Assembly (NCBI GenBank): GCA_013813675.1
Contig: JACCRH010000425.1
Span: forward strand, 1-14,605
Direction: 5' to 3'
Source: Gemmatimonadales bacterium
Lineage (GTDB): Bacteria; Gemmatimonadota; Gemmatimonadetes; Gemmatimonadales; GWC2-71-9
DNA length: 14,605 nucleotides
A program made the translations under genes and the position numbers. The notes below the pieces were generated by a model. It did not search any database and was not told the DNA's origin. It saw only the letters and a program-made list of their open reading frames with translations. Shown piece after piece: positions 7,162 through 14,604 of the stretch; the first letter of the stretch is position 1; every line of letters starts with the position of its first letter.

Positions 7162-8961
7162 ATGTCCCAGTCCCGCATTCGCAACTTCTGTATCGTCGCC
7201 CACATCGACCACGGCAAATCCACCCTGGCCGACCGCCTCATCGAGGCGACCGGCGCGGTCGAAAAGCGCCAGATGCGCGAGCAGCTCCTCGACACCATGG
7301 ATCTCGAGCGCGAGCGCGGGATCACCATCAAGCTCAATGCCGTGCGGATGAGCTACACGGCGCGCGACGGGAGCGAGTACGAGCTCAATCTGATCGACAC
7401 GCCGGGCCACGTGGATTTCACCTACGAAGTCTCCCGCTCGCTGGCGGCTTGCGAGGGCGCGATCCTGGTGGTGGACGCCTCCCAGGGTGTGCAGGCCCAG
7501 ACGCTGAGCAACCTCTTTCTGGCGATGGACGCGGGACTGGAGATCATCCCGGTGCTCAACAAGATCGATCTTCCCGGGGCGGAGCCGGAACAGCGGGCCC
7601 AGGAGATCATCGACCTGATCGGAGCCAGGCGGGAGGAGATCCTGGCGGTGTCGGCCAAGGAGGGCACCGGCGTTCCCCAGCTACTGGAAGCCATCGTCGC
7701 GCGGGTGCCCCCGCCCCGGGGCAACGAGGAGGCGCCCCTCCGCGCGCTGATCTTCGACTCCTACTACGACCGCTATCGCGGGGTGATCCCGAGTATCCGG
7801 GTGGTGGACGGGGCCTTGCGCGAGGGCATGGAGATCGTGTTCGGGGCCCACCCCGACGACGTCTATCACGTGGACGAGGTGGGCTACCTCCAGTTGGGCC
7901 AGCATCCGACGCCGCAGCTCGAAGCTGGCGAGGTGGGGTACCTGGTGGCCAGCCTGCGCGACGTGCGCGACGCCCGGGTGGGCGACACCATCCTCGACGC
8001 GCACCATCTGGTCGGCGAGCTCCTCCCGGGATACCGCGAGGTGAAGTCCATGGTGTTCGCCGGTCTCTACCCCACCGACTCCGACCAGTACGAGGGACTC
8101 CGCGACGCCCTGGAAAAGCTCCGGCTGAACGACGCGAGCCTGCAGTACGAGCCGGAGTCGTCCACCGCGCTCGGCTTCGGGTTTCGCTGCGGATTCCTCG
8201 GACTGCTGCACATGGAGATCGTGCAGGAGCGGCTCGAGCGGGAGTTCAACCTCGACCTCATCAGCACCGTGCCGACCGTGGAGTATCACGTCTATGCCAC
8301 CGACGGCGAGATGCTCCTGCTGGAGAATCCCTCCAATCTGCCCGACCCCGCCTCGATCGCGCGGATCGACGAGCCCTACGTGAAGGCCCGCATCATGGCG
8401 CCGGCCGACTACATCGGCGGGATCATGAAGCTGGGCCAGGAGCGGCGCGGGGTGTACAACGGGATGCACTACATCGATACCTCGCGGGTCGAGTTCCATT
8501 TCGACTTTCCGCTGGGGGAGATCGTGCTGGACTTCTACGACAAGCTGAAGTCGTTGAGCCGGGGCTACGCCTCGCTCGACTACGAGATGGCGGGGTACCG
8601 CGAGGCCGAGCTGGTCAAGCTCGACCTGCTCATCAACGGCGATCCGATCGATGCCTTCAGCGTGATCATCCACCGCGACAAGGCACAGGAATACGGCCGC
8701 AAGGTCGCGGAGAAGCTGAAGGAGCTGATCCCGCGCCAGCTCTACCAGGTGGCGATCCAGGCCGCGATCGGCAACAAGATCATCGCCCGGGAGACCATCT
8801 CCGCCTTCCGCAAGGACGTGCTCGCCAAGTGCTACGGTGGCGACATCACCCGGAAGCGCAAGCTCCTGGAGAAGCAGAAGGAGGGAAAGAAGCGGATGAA
8901 GCAGATCGGGGCGGTTGAGATCCCCCAGGAGGCGTTTCTGGCCGTGCTCCAGGTGGACTGA
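7162..8961 (+). CDS. lepA: Elongation factor 4 (LepA), ribosome-associated GTPase
   Basis: 599 aa, the normal LepA length. GTPase motifs are complete: G1 AHIDHGKST (residues 13-21), G2 RGIT (52-55), G3 DTPGH (79-83, with catalytic H83), G4 NKID (133-136) and G5 SAK (164-166). EF-G-like domains follow, and then the LepA-specific C-terminal domain with the basic tail (GGDITRKRKLLEKQKEGKKR near 556-575). Known: LepA binds the ribosome and affects translation initiation, assembly or back-translocation under stress; it acts in the cytoplasm. The start at 7162 gives the conserved MSQSRIRNFCIVAHIDHGKS; the frame stays open upstream to 6826 but that part is antisense to the transporter gene. It is first in a long plus-strand gene string; the next gene begins about 47 bp after the stop. 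Confidence 0.98.
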   Translation: MSQSRIRNFCIVAHIDHGKSTLADRLIEATGAVEKRQMREQLLDTMDLERERGITIKLNAVRMSYTARDGSEYELNLIDTPGHVDFTYEVSRSLAACEGAILVVDASQGVQAQTLSNLFLAMDAGLEIIPVLNKIDLPGAEPEQRAQEIIDLIGARREEILAVSAKEGTGVPQLLEAIVARVPPPRGNEEAPLRALIFDSYYDRYRGVIPSIRVVDGALREGMEIVFGAHPDDVYHVDEVGYLQLGQHPTPQLEAGEVGYLVASLRDVRDARVGDTILDAHHLVGELLPGYREVKSMVFAGLYPTDSDQYEGLRDALEKLRLNDASLQYEPESSTALGFGFRCGFLGLLHMEIVQERLEREFNLDLISTVPTVEYHVYATDGEMLLLENPSNLPDPASIARIDEPYVKARIMAPADYIGGIMKLGQERRGVYNGMHYIDTSRVEFHFDFPLGEIVLDFYDKLKSLSRGYASLDYEMAGYREAELVKLDLLINGDPIDAFSVIIHRDKAQEYGRKVAEKLKELIPRQLYQVAIQAAIGNKIIARETISAFRKDVLAKCYGGDITRKRKLLEKQKEGKKRMKQIGAVEIPQEAFLAVLQVD

Positions 8962-8965
8962 CGTC

Positions 8966-9005
8966 GGAACGGCAGGGGGGCGGAACGGCGGAACGGCGGA
9001 ACGCC
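8966..9005 (+). repeat. GC-rich short-period repeat between lepA and the GT9 gene
   Basis: After the lepA stop comes a single cggaacggc, a short G-run, and then three head-to-tail 8-bp units (cggaacgg 8981-8988, cggaacgg 8989-8996, cggaacgc 8997-9004). The core acggcggaacggc recurs on the opposite strand at about 11681-11699 inside the kinase gene, so this looks like a dispersed repeat family. It ends right where the GT9 protein homology begins. Confidence 0.7.
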
Positions 9006-9008
9006 ACG

Positions 9009-10016
9009 CTGGTCATCCAGACGGCGTTTCTGGGCGACGTGGTCCTGACCACGCCGCTGCTCTCGGCGCTGGCCGAGCGGTTCGGGCCGGTGGACGTGGT
9101 GGTGACACCGGCGGCGGCGGGGCTGCTCCAGGGTCATCCCGCGCTCGGCGCGGTGATATCGTACGACAAGCGGGGTCGCGAGGCCGGTTGGGCCGGACTC
9201 TGGCGGATGGGAGCGGTGCTCCGGAAGAGGCGGTACGCGCGGGCGTACCTGCCTCACCGCTCCTGGCGGTCGGCCGCGCTGGCGCTGCTGGCTCGTGTGC
9301 CCGAGCGCACGGGCTTCGCGGACAGTCCCGCCGCGATTACTTATACCACGCGCGTGCCCCGAGCCCAGGCGGGGCACGAGGTCGAGCGTCTGCTGGCCTT
9401 GGCGGGGAGCTCGGCCCGCACGGCACCGCCGGTCTCGCTCGGGCTCACTGTCGAGGATGAGGCGGCGGCCGACCGGTGGCTCGCCGACCGAGGGATCGCG
9501 CCGGGATTCACGGCGATCGCGCCGGGCTCGATCTGGGGCACCAAGCGGTGGCCTCATTACCCGGCGCTGGTGGCCGCGCTGGAGAGCGCGGTCGTGGTGG
9601 TGGGCGGAGATGGCGACGCCGCCCTGGCCGAGGAGGTGGTCGCCGCTGCGCCTGACCGGGTGTGGAGTGCCGCCGGCGAACTCAGCCTGCGCACCTCGGC
9701 GGCGCTGATCCGCCGAGCCCGGGTGCTGGTCACCAACGACTCGGCGCCGCTGCATCTCGCGACCGCGGTGGGCACGCCGCTGGTCGCGATCTTCGGACCG
9801 ACCGTGCCCGAGCAGGGCTTCGGCCCCCGGGGGGCGGGCGATCTGACCCTGGGGCACCCCGGCCTCGCGTGCCGGCCCTGCTCCGATCACGGCCCGCGGG
9901 TCTGTCCTTTGGGCCATCATCGCTGCATGCGTGAGCTCCCGGTCGAGACCGTAGTGGAGGCGACGGCCATGGTGGCTGCAGCGGAGGAGCGTCGTGCGAT
10001 TCGTCCTCGGCATTGA
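9009..10016 (+). CDS. Glycosyltransferase family 9 (heptosyltransferase-like)
   Basis: 335 aa if read from CTG 9009. The N-terminus (VIQTAFLGDVVLTTPLL) is the GT9 first Rossmann strand and loop. APGSIWGTKRWP (about 171-182) and VTNDSAPLHLATAVGTPLVA with IFGPT (about 241-265) are the family's nucleotide-sugar binding signatures. A Cys-rich end (CRPCSDHGPRVCPLGHHRCM) is common in WaaF-like proteins. Known: GT9 enzymes add heptose or similar sugars to the lipopolysaccharide core at the cytoplasmic membrane face; the exact sugar here is unknown. The start is a problem: the frame has no ATG, GTG or TTG between the in-frame stop at 8916 and GTG 9039, and 9039 falls after the GD pair whose Asp is the proposed catalytic base in WaaC (Asp13). 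I therefore propose CTG 9009; a standard gene caller would report 9039. The gene overlaps the next by 23 bp. Confidence 0.85.
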   Translation: MVIQTAFLGDVVLTTPLLSALAERFGPVDVVVTPAAAGLLQGHPALGAVISYDKRGREAGWAGLWRMGAVLRKRRYARAYLPHRSWRSAALALLARVPERTGFADSPAAITYTTRVPRAQAGHEVERLLALAGSSARTAPPVSLGLTVEDEAAADRWLADRGIAPGFTAIAPGSIWGTKRWPHYPALVAALESAVVVVGGDGDAALAEEVVAAAPDRVWSAAGELSLRTSAALIRRARVLVTNDSAPLHLATAVGTPLVAIFGPTVPEQGFGPRGAGDLTLGHPGLACRPCSDHGPRVCPLGHHRCMRELPVETVVEATAMVAAAEERRAIRPRH

Positions 10017-10956
10017 CATCGGCGGGACCAACCTGGTGGTGGGGTGCGTGGCCGAGGACGGCGGCACCCTGCATGCGCTCGCGAGCGAGCCGACCCAGGC
10101 GGAGGCCGGCGCGAGCGCCGTGGTCGACCGGCTCGTCTCCCTGGCCGAGCGCTGCATCGCGACGACCCGGCGGGAGTTGCCGGACGCCGAGATCCTCGGC
10201 GTCGGCGTGGGCGCACCGGGCCCGCTCGACACCAAGAGCGGGGTGGTGTTGTTGACGCCCAACCTCGGCTGGGTGAACCTCCCGCTCCGGCAGATCATCC
10301 GCGACCGGCTCGGCCTCCCTGCCGAGCTGGACAACGACGCCAACTGCGCGGTGCTGGGGGAATGGTGGGTGGGCGCCGCGCGAGGCTCGCGCCACGCGAT
10401 CGGCATCACCATCGGCACCGGCGTGGGCGGCGGAATCATCCTCGAGGGCCGGCTCTACCACGGCGCCTCGGACCTGGCGGGTGAGATCGGCCACACCACC
10501 ATCGACACCGAAGGGCGGCGCTGCAAGTGCGGCAATTACGGCTGTCTCGAGGCCTATGCCTCGGGACCCAATATCGCGCTCCGGGCGATCGAGGCGATCG
10601 AGGCAGGCGCCGAGACCCGGTTGCCGAACTACGTCGGTGGTGACATGACACGGATCACGGCGCAGACGGTCTACGAAGCGGCGCACGACGGGGACGAGCT
10701 GGCCCTCGAAGTGGTGAACGACACCGCCAAGTTCCTCGGCGCCGGAGTCGCCAACCTGCTCAACCTCTTCAACCCCGAGGTGGTGGTCATCTGCGGGGGT
10801 GTGACCCTCGCCGGCGACCGTCTCTTCATCCCTCTGCGCCGGGAGACCGCGCGGCGCGCCTTCAAACCCGCGGTCGCAGCCTGCCGCATCGTGCCCGGTG
10901 AGCTGGTGGGTACGGCGGGCGTGTATGGGGCGGCGAAGACGTTCCTGGATGCCTAA
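9994..10956 (+). CDS. ROK family sugar kinase, glucokinase-like
   Basis: 320 aa, normal ROK length. GTG start at 9994 with GGAGG at 9983-9987, 6 nt upstream. The ATP phosphate loop GIDIGGTN (residues 6-13), catalytic Asp in LDNDANC (D115), GTGVGGGI (141-148), and the ROK zinc site H167 (GEIGH) with C177, C179 and C184 (CKCGNYGCLE) are all present. Known: ROK glucokinases phosphorylate glucose to glucose-6-phosphate with ATP in the cytoplasm; some members act on N-acetylmannosamine, fructose or other hexoses, so glucose is the best but not the only choice. There is no N-terminal helix-turn-helix, so it is a kinase and not a ROK repressor. It overlaps GT9 by 23 bp and the following kinase by 8 bp. 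Confidence 0.93.
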   Translation: MRFVLGIDIGGTNLVVGCVAEDGGTLHALASEPTQAEAGASAVVDRLVSLAERCIATTRRELPDAEILGVGVGAPGPLDTKSGVVLLTPNLGWVNLPLRQIIRDRLGLPAELDNDANCAVLGEWWVGAARGSRHAIGITIGTGVGGGIILEGRLYHGASDLAGEIGHTTIDTEGRRCKCGNYGCLEAYASGPNIALRAIEAIEAGAETRLPNYVGGDMTRITAQTVYEAAHDGDELALEVVNDTAKFLGAGVANLLNLFNPEVVVICGGVTLAGDRLFIPLRRETARRAFKPAVAACRIVPGELVGTAGVYGAAKTFLDA

Positions 10957-11926
10957 GATCGGGATCCTCGGCTCTCTGGTGTGGGACCAGATCTACGGGC
11001 GCGACCCCAGCGCGGCGCCGGTGGAAGAGTGGGGCGGCATCGCCTACGCGCTGGCCAGTCTCGACGCGAGCGTGGCCGACGGCTGGGAGATCGTGCCCCT
11101 GATCAAAGTGGGACAGGATCTCGCGCCCCAGGCACGCGAGTTTCTCGGCCGGCTGGGGCGGCTGACGCCTGGCGGCCGCTGCGTCGAGGTGCCGGCGCCC
11201 AACAACCGCGTCGTGCTGCACTATTACTCCACGGAACGCCGCACCGAACGGATGTCCGGCGGCGTGCCGGGATGGACCTGGGGAGAGCTCGGCCCCATGG
11301 TCCGGGATCTCGATGCCATCTACCTGAACTTCATCTCCGGCTTCGAGCTCACGCTCGGCACGGCGCAGGCGCTCCGGCACGGGTTCAGCGGACCGATTTA
11401 CGTGGACCTCCACAGCCTCTTGCTCGGCATGCAGCACGACGGCGTGCGGATCCCCCGGCCGCTGCAGGACGCCGCGGCCTGGCTGGGCTGCTTCGACGTG
11501 GTGCAATTGAACGAGGACGAGATGCGTCAGCTCTCTCCCGACCCGATGAGCCTTGCCGCCGACGCGATCGGGACCGGCACGTCGCTGCTGATCGTCACGC
11601 TCGCGGCAAAGGGGGCGGCGTATGTGGCGGCGCCGGGGTTCGATGGGTGGAGGGACGGTAAAGAGGCGGAACCGCCTCTCAGCCGTTCCGCCGTCCCGCC
11701 GTCCACCACGCTCCGCTCCGCCCTCATTTCCACGCCGGCCGTCGACGCCCTCGATCCCACCGGGTGTGGCGACGTGTTCGGGGCGGCGGCGGCGGCCCGG
11801 CTGTTCGCGGGTGACTCGGTGGAAGCGGCCATCCGCCACGCCAACGTCATGGCGTCGCGCAACGCTGCGTTCCGCGGCGCCGGCGGACTGTCGAGCCACC
11901 TCCGCGGTGAGCTGGTGATGCCGTGA
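10949..11926 (+). CDS. PfkB/ribokinase-like carbohydrate kinase with internal repeat-derived insert
   Basis: 325 aa. The start at 10949 (MPKIGILGSLVWDQIYG) overlaps the ROK stop by 8 bp; the frame upstream is antisense-free but inside the ROK gene. Family marks: WGGIAYALASL (residues 28-38) for the substrate-side GG motif, VVQLNEDEMRQLS (184-196), LIVTLAAKGAAYV (214-226), and the PfkB signature 2 as LDPTGCGDVFGAA (268-280) with catalytic base D275 and an anion hole. The usual DTTGAGD is altered to DPTGCGD. Between the AKGAAYV strand and the signature lies an extra GFDGWRDGKEAEPPLSRSAV-type stretch (about 230-258) encoded by the GC-rich repeat. The sugar substrate is unknown. It overlaps the STAS-ATPase gene by 4 bp (GTGA). 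Confidence 0.85.
   Translation: MPKIGILGSLVWDQIYGRDPSAAPVEEWGGIAYALASLDASVADGWEIVPLIKVGQDLAPQAREFLGRLGRLTPGGRCVEVPAPNNRVVLHYYSTERRTERMSGGVPGWTWGELGPMVRDLDAIYLNFISGFELTLGTAQALRHGFSGPIYVDLHSLLLGMQHDGVRIPRPLQDAAAWLGCFDVVQLNEDEMRQLSPDPMSLAADAIGTGTSLLIVTLAAKGAAYVAAPGFDGWRDGKEAEPPLSRSAVPPSTTLRSALISTPAVDALDPTGCGDVFGAAAAARLFAGDSVEAAIRHANVMASRNAAFRGAGGLSSHLRGELVMP
11655..11703. repeat. GC-rich repeat and palindrome inside the PfkB-like gene
   Basis: AGAGGCGG (11662-11669) and CCGCCTCT (11672-11679) form a perfect 8-bp palindrome with a 2-base spacer. Next to it, agccgttccgccgtcccgcc (11681-11700) read on the minus strand contains acggcggaacggc, identical to the core of the repeat before the GT9 gene. 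The piece keeps the reading frame and contains no stop codon. Confidence 0.65.
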
Positions 11927-12825
11927 CCCGGGTGATCGAGGTGCCCGCGCATTTCGACGACCGCAGCTTCGAGCAGTTCGCCGCCGGCTTCGGCGCGTGG
12001 CCGGCGGAAGAAAAACTGCTGGTGGACGCCCGCGCCGCGCAGTGGGCCTCGCCCTACGGCCTGATCGGCATGCTGACCGCGGGGCAGGCGATCGCCGAGG
12101 CCAAAGGCGAGCGCCCGCTGTTCACCGTGCCCATCAGCGACGACGTGAAGCGCTACTGGGCGCGGGTCGGGTTCTTCCGCCACGCGGCGGAGCTGTTCGA
12201 GCTGCATGGCAGGGTGCCCAAGGCCGCGGCCACCGGACCCAGCGACGTGCTGCTCGACGTCACACCCGTGAGGGCGATGGAAGACGTGCACCAGGTGGTG
12301 GAGAAGATCAGCGATGTCTCCTCCCGGATTCTTCACGGCGAGCTCGGGCTCGAGCGGGGTGCGGCCGGGCGATTCAGTATGGCGCTTTCGGAAGCGTGCC
12401 AGAATATTGTGGAGCACGCCGGTACCAGTGGATGGGTGGCGGTGCAGGTGTACACCTTCCGGCGGCGGCTGGGCCGGCGGGTCGCGGTGATCGCCGTGAG
12501 CGACTCGGGTGTCGGGTTCCGCCGGTCGTTGGAGAGCACTCACGCCAGCCGGTTCGGCGAGCGCTGGGGCGACGGCGCGGCGCTCGAGGCCGCGCTGATC
12601 CAGGGCGTGAGCCGGTTTCGCGATCCTGGCCGGGGGCAAGGCTTCAAAGGCATCAAGGGATTCATCGACCGCTGGAAGGGCAAGATCTCGATTCGGAGCG
12701 GCAGTGCGCGCCTGTCGATCGTGCCGGCATGGGACGACGATGTGCCCCTGGCCGATCACCTCCCGTTCTTTCCCGGAGCCCAGGTGCAGATCACCATCCC
12801 CGCCCAGGAGGCCGAGAGCAGATGA
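11923..12825 (+). CDS. STAS-like domain fused to GHKL (anti-sigma-type) ATPase
   Basis: 300 aa with a GTG start at 11923 overlapping the kinase stop (GTGA). Residues about 1-110 look like a degenerate STAS domain (KLLVDARAAQWASPYGLIGML, 31-51); where SpoIIAA-like proteins have D-S-S/T-G, this one has S43-P-Y-G, so the usual phosphorylated Ser is missing. Residues about 118-300 are a GHKL ATPase: N box ALSEACQNIVEHA (154-166, E157 and N161), G1 box VSDSGVGF (192-199, D194), and a G2-like RGQGFKGIKGFID (237-249). Known: RsbW/SpoIIAB-type proteins bind ATP and act as anti-sigma factors or kinases of STAS proteins. Function here is inferred; the next gene is a plausible STAS partner (4-bp overlap). 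No sigma factor or PP2C phosphatase is seen nearby. Confidence 0.8.
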   Translation: MTRVIEVPAHFDDRSFEQFAAGFGAWPAEEKLLVDARAAQWASPYGLIGMLTAGQAIAEAKGERPLFTVPISDDVKRYWARVGFFRHAAELFELHGRVPKAAATGPSDVLLDVTPVRAMEDVHQVVEKISDVSSRILHGELGLERGAAGRFSMALSEACQNIVEHAGTSGWVAVQVYTFRRRLGRRVAVIAVSDSGVGFRRSLESTHASRFGERWGDGAALEAALIQGVSRFRDPGRGQGFKGIKGFIDRWKGKISIRSGSARLSIVPAWDDDVPLADHLPFFPGAQVQITIPAQEAESR

Positions 12826-13361
12826 TCGAGACGATTCGGATCGGTCACCTGCTGCGCGAGACGGCGCTGTCGCCCTATCGGAACCTCGTCACCCGGCCCA
12901 CCGGGGCGGCGGTCCGCACCCGCATCGAGGACGCCCTCTCCCGCTCCGACTGTCTCACCGCCCTGCTGGACTTCTCCGACATCGAGCTGCTCGACTTCAG
13001 TTGCGCCGAGGAGATCGTGGCCAAGCTGCTGCTGGCCCAGGCCTCCCACCGGCCGCGGTTCGTCGTGCTCCGCGGCCTCCGCGACGACCAGCACGACGCC
13101 ATCGAGCAGGTGCTGACCCACCACCGGCTCGCGGTCGCGGCGCTGATCGCCGGGGGGGAACCGATGCTGCTCGGCTGGGTGCTCCCCGACGCCCGCGCCG
13201 CGTTCACCTGCGTCTGCCGGCTGGGCCGTGCCTGCGCCGGCGACGTCGCCGAAGCGCTGAGCTGGCCCGAGTCCAGGGCGAGCGAGGCGCTCGAGGCGCT
13301 GACCCTGCACCGGCTGGTCCGGCCCGAAGGCGATCTGCGGTATCCGCTCCTGGTCGCATGA
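12822..13361 (+). CDS. STAS-like (DUF4325-type) protein with possible C-terminal winged helix
   Basis: 179 aa. ATG at 12822 overlaps the previous TGA; AGGAGG at 12806-12811 lies 10 nt upstream. Residues about 15-120 resemble a STAS/DUF4325 fold, with TALLDFSDIELLDFSCAEEI (46-65) as the characteristic strand-helix segment; S60 falls near the position phosphorylated in anti-sigma antagonists. Residues about 124-179 (AFTCVCRLGRACAGDVAEAL, then a short helix and RLVRPEGDLRYPLL) look like a small winged helix-turn-helix. Inferred role: partner or target of the preceding GHKL ATPase, with output possibly through DNA binding. Neither half has been tested by database search, so the domain calls are by pattern. 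It overlaps the downstream PLP enzyme by 4 bp. Confidence 0.7.
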   Translation: MIETIRIGHLLRETALSPYRNLVTRPTGAAVRTRIEDALSRSDCLTALLDFSDIELLDFSCAEEIVAKLLLAQASHRPRFVVLRGLRDDQHDAIEQVLTHHRLAVAALIAGGEPMLLGWVLPDARAAFTCVCRLGRACAGDVAEALSWPESRASEALEALTLHRLVRPEGDLRYPLLVA

Positions 13362-14515
13362 GCGCCCGGCGGCCGGGCCTCTCCACCCTGGCGATCCACG
13401 GCCTGCCGCAGCGCCGCCCGGATTGGACCCCGGTCGCCCCGCCCCTGGTCCAGTCCGCCACCTTCACCAACCCGGTCGGCTCCGAAGACGACGTCCTCTA
13501 CGCCCGCTATGGTAACACGCCGACCCAGACCGCACTGGCCCGGAAGTACGCGCTGCTGGAGGGCGCGGAGGAAGCCATCTTCCTCGCCAGCGGCATGGGG
13601 GCCACCGCGCTGGCGCACCTCGCGGTGCTCCGCCCCGGGGACCACCTGGTCAGCAGCAGTTGGATCTACGGCGGCACCCGGCGGTTCTTCGCCGAGGAGC
13701 TGACCCGGCTGGGCATGGAGGTCACCTTCGTCGACCCCTCGCAGCCCCGGCTCTGGCGCCGCTCGGTCCGGAAAACCACCCGGGCCATCTTCGTCGAGAC
13801 TCCGACCAACCCGGTCATGCGGGTCATGGACCTGACGCCGCTGGCCCAGGTGGCCCGCGAGTTCGGCCTGGCCCTGCTGGTGGACGCGACGTTCGCCAGC
13901 CCGATCAACTTTCGTCCCCTGGAGCACGGGGCGGACGTGGTCATCACCAGCGCGACCAAGTACCTCAACGGCCACAGCGACCTCGTGGCGGGCGCGGTGG
14001 CGGGCTCCGCCTCGGTGATCGAGGAGGTGAATCGCCTGCTCCGGGTCTGGGGACAGGCGATCGATCCCCACACCGCCTGGCTGGTGGACCGGGGGCTTCG
14101 CACCCTCGCTGTCCGGATGGAGCGGCACAACGCCAACGGCATCGCCGTGGCCCGCTGGGCGGAGAAACACCCGTCCATCGTGCGGGTCCACTATCCCGGT
14201 CTCCCCTCGCACCCTGATCACGCCCACGCACGCACCGTGCTGGCCGGGTTCGGCGGAATGGTGGGACTGGAGATCAAGGGCGGGATCCGCCCCGCCGAAC
14301 GGATGCTCAAGCGGCTCAAGCTGATCACCCACGCGCCAAGCCTCGCGGGGGTGGAGAGCCTGATCTCCGAGCCGCGCCTTACCTCGCACCGCGACTTGGG
14401 CCCGGACGGCCGCGCCGCCGCGGGGATTCCCGACGGGTTCCTTCGCCTGAGCTGTGGGCTGGAGGACGGAGAGGACATCATTGAAGATCTGAGGCAGGCG
14501 CTGGGGAAGGAGTAG
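13358..14515 (+). CDS. Cys/Met metabolism PLP-dependent enzyme (cystathionine gamma-synthase/lyase type)
   Basis: 385 aa, normal for the family. The ATG at 13358 overlaps the previous TGA by 4 bp; no Shine-Dalgarno is visible, so translation probably depends on coupling. Marks: YARYGNTPT (48-56; Y48 and R50 contact the phosphate of the neighbouring subunit's PLP), LASGMGATA (77-85), YGGT (104-107), ETPTNPVMRVMDL (147-159), VDATFASP (175-182, D176 to the PLP nitrogen), SATKYLNGHSD (198-208) with the Schiff-base Lys K201, and R363 near the end (LRLSCGLED) for the substrate carboxylate. VDATFASP replaces the common VDNTFA(S/T)P. Known: members make or break cystathionine, O-acyl-homoserine or methionine C-S bonds; which reaction this one performs cannot be decided from sequence. 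Why it follows a regulatory pair is unknown. Confidence 0.92.
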   Translation: MSARRPGLSTLAIHGLPQRRPDWTPVAPPLVQSATFTNPVGSEDDVLYARYGNTPTQTALARKYALLEGAEEAIFLASGMGATALAHLAVLRPGDHLVSSSWIYGGTRRFFAEELTRLGMEVTFVDPSQPRLWRRSVRKTTRAIFVETPTNPVMRVMDLTPLAQVAREFGLALLVDATFASPINFRPLEHGADVVITSATKYLNGHSDLVAGAVAGSASVIEEVNRLLRVWGQAIDPHTAWLVDRGLRTLAVRMERHNANGIAVARWAEKHPSIVRVHYPGLPSHPDHAHARTVLAGFGGMVGLEIKGGIRPAERMLKRLKLITHAPSLAGVESLISEPRLTSHRDLGPDGRAAAGIPDGFLRLSCGLEDGEDIIEDLRQALGKE

Positions 14516-14547
14516 GGGAGCGAGGAGTCATCGAGTGTCAAGTGTCG

Positions 14548-14604
14548 TCCTGAGCGAAGCGAAGGAGCCATGGCGCCGTTTCGGCTCCTTCGCTTCGCTC
14601 AGGA
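14548..14604. repeat. Long perfect inverted repeat (REP-like) after the PLP-enzyme gene
   Basis: The left arm (14548-14569, beginning tcctgagcgaagcgaagga) and right arm (14583-14604) are perfect complements over 22 bp with a 13-base spacer (atggcgccgtttc). It starts 32 bp after the stop of the last gene and reaches the window edge, so it may be longer. Sequences of this tcctgagcgaagcgaagga type occur as dispersed intergenic palindromes in many bacterial genomes, as I remember. It could also fold in RNA and end transcription, though no T-run is visible within the window. Confidence 0.8.

Noticed and set aside
6150..8918. Plus-strand open frame of 922 codons
   Set aside because: It runs antisense to the transporter and then out of frame over lepA, so it is an artefact of high GC and few stops.
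10044..10484. Alternative plus-strand frames inside the ROK gene
   Set aside because: The ROK frame carries every family motif; the others are shadows.
12875..14389. Minus-strand open frame of 504 codons
   Set aside because: Antisense to the STAS-like and PLP-enzyme genes; no motifs.
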